From NCBI GenBank assembly GCA_900315105.1, contig OMXX01000143.1, positions 1 through 13,479 on the forward strand: 13,479 nt of DNA, written 5' to 3'. The DNA is from an uncultured Prevotellaceae bacterium. Its GTDB lineage: Bacteria; Bacteroidota; Bacteroidia; Bacteroidales; Bacteroidaceae. Below the pieces are notes generated by a model. It did no database searches, was not told where the DNA came from, and saw only the letters and a program-made list of their open reading frames with translations. The position numbers and the translations under genes are program-made. Of this stretch, positions 1 to 4,069 are shown one piece after another (the first letter of the stretch is position 1; the number at the start of each line of letters is the position of its first letter).

Positions 1-147
1 TTCTGCCCACGAATTAACGCAATCAGGACAATATAACGCATCTCCAACGGCTCTATATCCAAGTGCAAACATTCCTTCTGGAATACCTACCATTGCAGAT
101 GTCTTTTCCAATTTCCCACAATTACTACACTGATACTCAATCTTCAT
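1..147 (-). CDS. Small zinc-ribbon-like protein, 3' end cut by window
   Basis: The reverse strand reads ATG at 147 and stays open for 49 codons to the window edge, so the C-terminus is missing. The protein begins MKIEYQCSNCGKLEK and has a second CPDC pair near residue 43, so a CxxC...CxxC zinc-ribbon is likely. A strong ribosome-binding site (GGGAGGAG) lies about 6 nt upstream of the ATG. The start overlaps the end of the DUF4406 gene by 11 nt, so it is probably translated in the same operon. I do not recognise a named family. Small zinc-ribbon proteins are common accessory genes in phage early regions, and its function cannot be stated. Confidence 0.7.
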   Translation of the reverse strand, partial: MKIEYQCSNCGKLEKTSAMVGIPEGMFALGYRAVGDALYCPDCVNSWAE

Positions 148-505
148 GCAAACTCCTCCCTCGTGCGTAGGCCAATGCCTCGTCCCATCCAGTGCCGACC
201 AGCATCTTATCGGCAGTTTTAACATCTTTACAGAGTTCGCGTGCTAACATATACTCAGCTACACATCCAATGCTTTCCTGCCATTTCCCACACATCACGA
301 TGCCGTCGCAGCGCCGAAGCAGCTCCAGACAATAGTCCAGCCCCTGGATGTAGTCTGTTTTGCTATACGGACACCGGATCGCGTGTACCGGGCTGACGAA
401 ACAAATATCCGGATACTCGGTCTGCAAAGCCTGCACTATCACGTCCGCCTTGGCCTCGTTTTTCTGCTTACCCCCGTAGGGATGCGACACATAGTATATT
501 TTCAT
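137..505 (-). CDS. DUF4406 protein (nucleoside deoxyribosyltransferase-like)
   Basis: This 122-residue protein matches the DUF4406 pattern. It opens MKIYYVSHPYGG, has a central SPVHAIRCPYSKTDY stretch and then LDYCLELLRRCDGIVMCGKW followed by S-x-GC-x-x-E. That order (glycine-rich start, SP-x-HA, CD-x-x-x-x-x-G-W, GC-x-x-E) resembles the nucleoside 2-deoxyribosyltransferase fold, and these proteins are frequent in Bacillota phages. By analogy it may act on a nucleotide or nucleotide sugar, but no substrate can be read from the sequence. The start ATG overlaps the stop of the upstream gene (ATGA) and has GAGGTG as ribosome-binding site inside that gene. Family assignment is fairly secure; biochemical role is not. 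Confidence 0.8.
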   Translation of the reverse strand: MKIYYVSHPYGGKQKNEAKADVIVQALQTEYPDICFVSPVHAIRCPYSKTDYIQGLDYCLELLRRCDGIVMCGKWQESIGCVAEYMLARELCKDVKTADKMLVGTGWDEALAYARGRSLHED

Positions 506-687
506 TCTGTCACCTCGAAACCCTCACACACGCTTGACATATCCCTCACCGCATACGGAATCCTATCACGCACATCAGGGCATTCTTGTGCTTGTTTTTT
601 CATGGCATAGGGCTTTGCCTTTTGACATTCGTGATAGTGTTTGCAGTTTTCCGTCCTGCACCATGTTTTGTCCTCATAGCAAATCAT
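502..687 (-). CDS. Small cysteine-rich phage protein
   Basis: This 61-residue protein starts MICYEDKTWC and contains CRTENCKHYHEC and two later cysteines, a spacing suggesting metal binding. I chose the ATG at 687 because AGGAG lies about 10 nt upstream. A GTG at 696 overlaps the previous stop (GTGA) but leaves no room for a ribosome-binding site, although it would add only three residues. The 3' end overlaps the DUF4406 gene by ATGA. Similar short cysteine-rich proteins are common in Bacillota prophages, and I cannot assign a function. Confidence 0.65.
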   Translation of the reverse strand: MICYEDKTWCRTENCKHYHECQKAKPYAMKKQAQECPDVRDRIPYAVRDMSSVCEGFEVTE

Positions 688-692
688 GATTA

Positions 693-875
693 TCACTCTC
701 CTAACAGAAAATGCCTAAAACATTCCTCGCACATATTGTTTTCACCGCAATGATTTTCACACCATTCACCATCATCCTCGTAAATGGCATCACCGAACAA
801 TGTGTCACAATCATAACCATCTTCAAACTTGCAGATATGTTGTAACAGTTTTTCTATCTTTTCTTTGTCGGTCAT
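693..875 (-). CDS. Small acidic cysteine-rich phage protein
   Basis: This 60-residue acidic protein starts MTDKEKIEKLLQHICKF and carries cysteines in CENHCGENNMCEECF near the C-terminus, plausibly a metal-binding knuckle. The ribosome-binding site GGTGGAG is well placed. The start overlaps the stop of the 3D-domain gene by ATGA and the end touches the next gene, so it sits inside a tightly packed operon. I do not recognise the family and no function can be given. Confidence 0.65.
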   Translation of the reverse strand: MTDKEKIEKLLQHICKFEDGYDCDTLFGDAIYEDDGEWCENHCGENNMCEECFRHFLLGE

Positions 876-1174
876 GGTATCTCCACCCTACACACAAGAT
901 TCTTCCTGCCGAATTGCCAACACTCGTCCTCACTTGCCATGAAGATGTCCAAAAGATTATCATACGAACCGCCAAACCTATCCGTCACAACCAATGTCCT
1001 GCCATCTTCGGTTTTGATTACTGTACCGAACGGAATCCATCTGCCGTTTATTTTATCCACCGCACAATGCCCCACTTGGGGCATTACACCTGATGCTGTG
1101 GGATTCGTGCTGTGCGTGTATGCGGTGCATTGTAATGTTACCACTATGGCAAGCATATATAACAGCGTTTTCAT
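872..1174 (-). CDS. Secreted 3D-domain (double-psi beta-barrel) protein
   Basis: From the ATG at 1174 the protein has 100 residues. The first 17 or so (MKTLLYMLAIVVTLQ) are hydrophobic with a basic start, a signal peptide or membrane anchor. The rest fits the 3D domain seen in YocH- and RlpA-like cell-wall proteins: C-TAY start, T-x-x-G, a central AVD...IPFGT, then VVTDRFGG and LLDIFM with the conserved aspartates, and FGR near the end. The family is linked to peptidoglycan cleavage or binding outside the membrane. The frame is open seven codons further upstream, but those lie in the terminal hairpin of the inserted element, so the ATG is preferred. Its original ribosome-binding site appears to have been separated from it by the insertion at 1175-1327. 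Confidence 0.75.
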   Translation of the reverse strand: MKTLLYMLAIVVTLQCTAYTHSTNPTASGVMPQVGHCAVDKINGRWIPFGTVIKTEDGRTLVVTDRFGGSYDNLLDIFMASEDECWQFGRKNLVCRVEIP

Positions 1175-1327
1175 CGAATAGCGGCGCGGAGACACGCGAC
1201 TTCAGTCGTGTGAGGAGCGCCGTTCACCTCCTTCTCAATTAACAGCGATTTCCTAATGCGAAGCATCAGGGCTTGCTAGTTACGCTTGCACGTTTCTGCA
1301 AGCCCCCGACTTTAGTCGGGGGTAATT
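1175..1327 (-). mobile_element. IscB-type element remnant: orphan omega-RNA (HEARO-like) with terminal hairpin
   Basis: This 153-bp insert has no intact gene but looks like both ends of an IscB element joined together. Read on the minus strand, the 5' part has a perfect 8-bp hairpin CCCCCGAC-TAAA-GTCGGGGG, then a 7-bp hairpin GCTTGCA-GAAACG-TGCAAGC in the same region. TCAATTA and TAATTGA (1323-1329 and 1235-1241) can pair to close the domain. A strong AGGAGGT follows, as at the end of known omega-RNAs. The 3' part (1182-1222) has the same architecture as the 3' end of the IscB gene here: GC-rich base stem, purine internal loop, 8-bp apical stem closed by TGAA. One frame of it reads ALLTRLKSRVSAP, comparable to the IscB tail. 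Boundaries are set by restoring an ATGA stop/start overlap in the flanks. Confidence 0.6.
1182..1222 (-). other. Terminal hairpin between ribosome-binding site and 3D-gene start
   Basis: The base stem CGGCGC/GCGCCG is perfect, and the apical stem is CACACGAC/GTCGCGTG with one G-T wobble and a TGAA loop on the minus strand. AGGAGGT (1226-1232) lies 3 nt before the hairpin, and the ATG at 1174 lies 7 nt after it. With the hairpin folded, the effective spacing is about 10 nt; unfolded it is about 51 nt. Confidence 0.6.
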
Positions 1328-1404
1328 GACGATTCCACCTCACCCAACACAATCACCTTGTCACTGTAACCAATGTCTATAACTTCAATGTCAAAACAGC
1401 TCAC
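1312..1404 (-). pseudogene. Small phage gene, 3' end disrupted by the omega-RNA element
   Basis: A GTG at 1404 opens a 30-codon frame containing FDIEVIDIGYSDKVIVLGE, which looks like a genuine small phage protein. Its last codons (ITPD, stop) come from the inserted element. If the element (1175-1327) is removed, the frame reads ...EVESS and ends in TCATGA. That gives a TGA stop overlapping the ATG of the 3D gene, the same ATGA overlap used by neighbouring genes. The insertion therefore probably hit the last codon junction. The start is uncertain: no clear ribosome-binding site precedes the GTG, which lies inside the end of the DUF3310 gene. Function unknown. Confidence 0.45.
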
Positions 1405-1654
1405 GAAGGAATTTCGTGTACTCCTCTGCCTTTGCCAGGTCACTTTTGAGTGTTCCTTTCTTCGGATAGCGGTACAGATATTTGATGATGCTCCCCATGT
1501 AGTAGGCTTCCTCTCCAGAAAGCCCTTGTGTCATGATTTCAATCACTTTCTTGCACTCAGTCCCCTTCCAGGTGTAGTGATCCGGATGATGGATCTCATC
1601 GTTTTTCGGCGGGCTGGGCGGATTCGTATACTCTGTAGTGCGCGGGTTCATCAT
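1391..1654 (-). CDS. DUF3310 phage protein
   Basis: This 87-residue protein contains HHPDHYTWKGTECKKVIE, then YYMGSIIKYLYRYPKKG and LAKAEEYTKFL. That is the DUF3310 signature: HP-x-HY, ECI/V-like segment, G-x-x-IKY-x-x-R-x-x-x-KG, and L-x-KA-x-x-Y. The family is widespread in phages of Gram-positive bacteria and is sometimes labelled a nucleotide kinase without strong support, so I leave the function open. GAGGAGG lies 5-7 nt before an ATGATG start. It follows the MTNYE-type gene by 9 nt. Confidence 0.85.
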   Translation of the reverse strand: MMNPRTTEYTNPPSPPKNDEIHHPDHYTWKGTECKKVIEIMTQGLSGEEAYYMGSIIKYLYRYPKKGTLKSDLAKAEEYTKFLRELF

Positions 1655-1663
1655 AATTCCTCC

Positions 1664-1963
1664 TCAATCAAAAAACACAACATTTGCATGGCTGATATTA
1701 ATCGTTTGCCCTTCAGAGTGTTCCACTACGGTATCGTCGTCCGATTCGGCATTCAGCCAGTTCAGAATGGCATCATCACAATCACGATGCCCGTCGCAGA
1801 ACTCTTCTAATGCGGGACACTTTTTGCAGTCCACGATACCTGACAGAAATTCTGCCAGCTCATCTTTATCCATAATTCGTATCGCGTCGCCGTCCATGAT
1901 ACTTGACAGAAATTCTACCAGCTCATCTTTATCCATAGTTCGCATCGCTTCATAGTTCGTCAT
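1664..1963 (-). CDS. MTNYE-type small phage protein with internal duplication
   Basis: From the ATG at 1963 (AAGGAGG well placed) the protein has 99 residues. It starts MTNYEAMRTMDKDELVEFL and ends with a cysteine block (CKKC...C...C) and ILNWLNAE, a layout common in small proteins of Bacillota phages whose role is unknown. The N-terminal unit is duplicated: MDKDELVEFLSSIMDGDAIR is followed 21 residues later by MDKDELAEFLSGIVD. An in-frame ATG at 2020 also exists but lies inside the upstream gene and lacks a ribosome-binding site. Confidence 0.7.
   Translation of the reverse strand: MTNYEAMRTMDKDELVEFLSSIMDGDAIRIMDKDELAEFLSGIVDCKKCPALEEFCDGHRDCDDAILNWLNAESDDDTVVEHSEGQTINISHANVVFFD
1835..1948 (-). 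repeat. 63-bp-period tandem duplication within a coding gene
   Basis: Positions 1835-1885 and 1898-1948 are 51-bp direct copies with four mismatches, offset by exactly 63 bp (21 codons), so the reading frame is kept. The few differences suggest a recent duplication. Confidence 0.85.
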
Positions 1964-1998
1964 AATCCATTCCTCCTTATCGATGGACTTTTTGCCCG

Positions 1999-2277
1999 TC
2001 ATCTTTCTGCCTGCTGACATGGTACAATAATCCGCGTCCCCGGCTGGACAAGTCCTGCATTGATAGTCGGATTAAGTTGCCGGGTGTAATACATCACCTC
2101 GTCGACAGGACGAGTGTCGCCGGTCTCGGCCATTGCTGATTCAACCGCACCCCACACCGTCCCGCCTTCCGGGATGTACCGGACGACGTGGACGGTTGTC
2201 GTCCTCGCCGGTGCCAGCAGCATTGCCAGGAAAGCGATTGCTACGATTATTTGAACCAATGCCAATACTTTCTTCAT
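1999..2277 (-). CDS. Membrane-anchored LysM-like small protein
   Basis: This 92-residue protein begins MKKVLALVQIIVAIAFLAML, a membrane anchor or signal peptide. The remainder has the outline of a LysM domain: V-x-YIPEGGTVWGAVESAM, then LNPTINAGLVQPGTRIIVPC, matching the usual GDT-W-x-I ... NP-x-I ... G-x-x-I-x-VP pattern. LysM domains bind peptidoglycan, so the protein probably sits at the cell envelope. The ATG overlaps the XRE stop codon (ATGA). Family call is moderate because the segment between the two LysM-like halves is long. Confidence 0.65.
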   Translation of the reverse strand: MKKVLALVQIIVAIAFLAMLLAPARTTTVHVVRYIPEGGTVWGAVESAMAETGDTRPVDEVMYYTRQLNPTINAGLVQPGTRIIVPCQQAER

Positions 2278-2501
2278 TTTGCCTCCTCCTTCTCTTCTCC
2301 TTTCCTTTTGTTGAAAACATCAAAAAAAAGAGTCTCCATGGGAATGCCACTGTCTCTTTCAATCTGTTTCATAGTGGCAACATCAGGCTTTTTATCGCCA
2401 TTTTCCCAGCTTGACCACGCTTGCTGACTGACTTTATATTGCTTCGCCATGTCTGCTTGCGATTTATCACCACGATACTTAATCAACTCAACGCGCTTCA
2501 T
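2274..2501 (-). CDS. XRE-family helix-turn-helix regulator
   Basis: From the ATG at 2501 this is a 75-residue Cro/CI-type protein: MKRVELIKYRGDKSQADMAK, then the HTH core QYKVSQQAWSSWENGDKKPD, then a segment ending in IPMETLFF. The WENGDKKPD element is typical of XRE regulators. The start is preceded by AAGGACGGTGAG. Upstream codons in the same frame run through the promoter and operators and are not coding. It is first in the leftward operon, and two operator-like repeats overlap its own promoter, so autoregulation is likely. It could be a Cro-like early repressor. The length fits a single-domain regulator. Confidence 0.88.
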   Translation of the reverse strand: MKRVELIKYRGDKSQADMAKQYKVSQQAWSSWENGDKKPDVATMKQIERDSGIPMETLFFDVFNKRKGEEKEEAK

Positions 2502-2520
2502 TTTCTCACCGTCCTTTTTT

Positions 2521-2561
2521 ACTACGTTTCGTTGTAATATTATATTACTACTTTTAGTTGT
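2521..2561. promoter_or_regulatory. Two operator-like repeats around the XRE promoter
   Basis: ACTACGTTTCGTTGT (2521-2535) and ACTACTTTTAGTTGT (2547-2561) share the form ACTAC-N-TTT-N-GTTGT. Each is an imperfect palindrome, and the two variable bases are complementary within each copy. The right copy fills the -35/-10 spacer and the left copy covers the start-site region; centres are 26 bp apart. This is a standard layout for repressor operators. Confidence 0.6.
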
Positions 2562-2570
2562 CATTGTCAA
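2539..2570 (-). promoter_or_regulatory. Promoter of the XRE/leftward small-gene operon
   Basis: On the minus strand TTGACA (2565-2570) is followed after 17 nt by TAATAT (2542-2547), with an overlapping TATAAT at 2539-2544. The XRE start is about 40 nt further on. Confidence 0.75.
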
Positions 2571-2591
2571 TTGCTTTTTGTAAAAAAAAGC

Positions 2592-2622
2592 AAAAAAATA
2601 AAGGTATGCCGAAGTATACCTT
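2592..2622 (-). terminator. Rho-independent terminator after tRNA-Ser
   Basis: On the minus strand AAGGTAT and ATACCTT form a stem with a C(TTCG)G-type tip, followed by TATTTTTTTG. It closes the tRNA unit just upstream of the XRE promoter. Confidence 0.85.
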
Positions 2623-2669
2623 CACAGAATAAGGGCATCTTGTTAGACACTCTGAACTATACCGCAGTT

Positions 2670-2759
2670 TGGCGGAGCAGGAAGGATTCGAACCCTCGCG
2701 GCCTTGCGGCCCTCTCTGTTTTCAAGACAGATCTCTTCAGCCAGCTTGAGTACTACTCC
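2670..2759 (-). tRNA. tRNA-Ser(UGA)
   Basis: The 90-nt sequence folds as a class II tRNA. The acceptor GGAGTAG pairs with CTGCTCC, with one T-G pair, followed by G and an encoded CCA. The anticodon arm is TCTGT-CTTGAAA-ACAGA with anticodon TGA, reading UCA and related serine codons. There is a long variable arm (GAGGGCCGCAAGGCCGC region) and a GGTTCGAATCC T-loop. It is the distal member of a short unit with its own promoter and terminator. Confidence 0.95.
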
Positions 2760-2768
2760 GTATTGGCG

Positions 2769-2791
2769 GAGACGTAGGGTTACGTCTCCGT
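2769..2791 (-). other. Intergenic hairpin between tRNA-like relic and tRNA-Ser
   Basis: GGAGACGTA and TACGTCTCC form a perfect 9-bp stem with a 4-nt loop (2769-2790). There is no T-run, so it is more likely a processing or spacer stem than a terminator. Confidence 0.5.
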
Positions 2792-2792
2792 T

Positions 2793-2874
2793 TGGTGCTC
2801 CCGGATGGACTTGAACCACCATCAGGCGATATAAAAAAGAACCCCCGGAGCGACTACCAACTCCTGCAGCTTCC
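2793..2874 (-). other. tRNA-like relic (degenerate tRNA or tRNA 3'-end fragment)
   Basis: The 3' end is convincingly tRNA-like: GGTGG-TTCAAGT-CCATC T-arm, then CGGGAGC, A and CCA. Upstream, GGAG-TTGGTAGTCG-CTCC resembles a D-arm with the invariant GG. No 5' strand pairs with the acceptor CGGGAGC, and the anticodon region (with a T6 run) does not fold. I read this as a decayed tRNA of about 82 nt, or a tRNA 3' end left by integration. It lies in the transcript of the promoter at 2928-2956. Confidence 0.4.
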
Positions 2875-2927
2875 TTGGAAGTAAAGAGACAAGTAAAGAT
2901 TGCCCTGTACTATCCGATCGCAAGTTT

Positions 2928-2956
2928 AGTATATAGTATTTGTCTCTTACTTTCAA
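2928..2956 (-). promoter_or_regulatory. Promoter of the tRNA unit
   Basis: TTGAAA (2951-2956) and TATACT (2928-2933) on the minus strand are separated by exactly 17 nt and point toward the tRNA genes. An inverted repeat flanks the -10: TTGTCTCTTACTT (2940-2952 area, overlapping the spacer and -35 edge) pairs with AAGTAAAGAGACAA (about 2879-2892) with one extra base, so binding by a regulator or a leader stem is possible. Confidence 0.75.
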
Positions 2957-3134
2957 GCTAAATTTGAACATATCTGGAAAATATCCGATATCGTTCTTTT
3001 TTTGAAAGAAAGGAGAATCCCAAATGGCAAATCTGAAATCAACTGTTGCTTAATCCCTTCAGCATCAATGCCTTCCTTTCCGTTTATTAGAGCCTGCATC
3101 CAAGGTTCACTCGCCTTCTCGGTATCTCTTTCAT
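2953..3134 (-). pseudogene. Probable frameshifted small phage gene after the methyltransferase
   Basis: An ATG at 3134 with a good ribosome-binding site (GAGGTG, overlapping the methylase stop) opens a frame that dies after 15 codons. The next frame is open for about 57 codons and reads EKASEPWMQALINGKEGIDA, then IKQQLISDLPFGILLSF, ending at 2953. Adding one A in the ATGAAAGAG start region joins the two as MKRDTEKASEPWMQ.... This suggests a single-base deletion in an A-run, a sequencing error, or a separate 48-residue protein starting at the internal ATG (3099). I do not recognise the family. Its stop codon overlaps the tRNA-unit -35 box. Confidence 0.4.
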
Positions 3135-3142
3135 GTCACACC

Positions 3143-4069
3143 TCAAAATAGCCTTATATCTTCCGTAAGTTCGCTTGCTTTTTTCAGGTTTAAAACCGCC
3201 TGATTGTAATAGCTATCCTTTAATTCGATTCCGATAAACTTTCGCCCCATCTTAATTGCCTGATACCCTTCACTTCCAATACCACCGAACGGGGATAATA
3301 CAATATCGCCTTTATTGCTCCATAACGTGATACCCCTTGCAATAACATCAAGCTGTAACGGGCAGATGTGTTTTTCATCGTTTTGGTCTTTTGCGCCTTG
3401 CGTATTCAGTGTGTATGTCTGCCTTATATCATCCCATACAGGCGATGCGTATTGCCGCCATACCATGTGTGAATACTTGATATTATTTTTCGGTATTTGT
3501 GGCTCGTTTTCTCCATAGTAATCAGTTAAACCATGCGGATGCGCTATTGGTTCTTGATTCTCCCCCCTCTTGCGTACTGTAATCAGATAGTCGGCAATCC
3601 CCTGTCTGCAAATATAGCTATCTTTCACTATCTGTTTATGCAGTAAACCTAATGCTTTTGTCCGTGTTGCCGCAATCAATGGATCTTTCCATATCGTGAC
3701 ACGGCTATGAAAGATGAATCCCATTTTTTCAAAAAGCCGTAATAATTCGCCCGGAAAATCTCTTAAGCCAATAAATCCGTCCTTTTCTTTGCTTGTCGGT
3801 AAATCCATACAGTGAAAGCTTAAACTGCGCCCCGGCTTCAATACCCTGTATAACTCAGGAACAAGATACTCAAAGTGCTTGTAAAATTCATCATCCCCAT
3901 TGCTGTTTCCCATATCTTCATTGTAATTTGAGTATGTGTATAAACTGGAAAACGGCGGCGAAAAGATGATATATCCTACGGAATTTTCGGGGATTCCCTT
4001 AATTACTTCACAACAATCGCCATGATACATTGCATATTTTTCAGCAATATCTTGATGTAATACGTTCAT
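3143..4069 (-). CDS. DNA amino-methyltransferase (N4-cytosine or N6-adenine)
   Basis: From the ATG at 4069 (GGAGGTAGGAG upstream) the protein has 308 residues. Catalytic motif IV appears first as IIFSPPF (SPPF at 37-40). The AdoMet-binding motif SPFGGIGSEG (about 259-268) and FIGIELKDSYYNQA come last, so the order is beta-class with the target-recognition region between. SPPF-type motifs occur in both N4-cytosine and N6-adenine enzymes, so the modified base is not settled. The start overlaps the helicase stop by ATGA, implying coupled expression. No restriction endonuclease is visible here. A role in protecting phage DNA or in phage replication is more likely than a classical restriction pair. 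Confidence 0.88.
   Translation of the reverse strand: MNVLHQDIAEKYAMYHGDCCEVIKGIPENSVGYIIFSPPFSSLYTYSNYNEDMGNSNGDDEFYKHFEYLVPELYRVLKPGRSLSFHCMDLPTSKEKDGFIGLRDFPGELLRLFEKMGFIFHSRVTIWKDPLIAATRTKALGLLHKQIVKDSYICRQGIADYLITVRKRGENQEPIAHPHGLTDYYGENEPQIPKNNIKYSHMVWRQYASPVWDDIRQTYTLNTQGAKDQNDEKHICPLQLDVIARGITLWSNKGDIVLSPFGGIGSEGYQAIKMGRKFIGIELKDSYYNQAVLNLKKASELTEDIRLF

Noticed and set aside
2841..2870. Rho-independent terminator or T-box leader at the T6 run near 2833
   Set aside because: The preceding stem (GGAG/CTCC) is only 4 bp and no T-box consensus is present; the tRNA-like reading explains the D-arm and T-arm better.
3024..3053. Nine-codon plus-strand ORF (MANLKSTVA) with AAAGGAG ahead of it
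   Set aside because: The apparent ribosome-binding site is the complement of a CTCCTTTC stretch in the minus-strand frame; no plus-strand gene or convincing promoter surrounds it.
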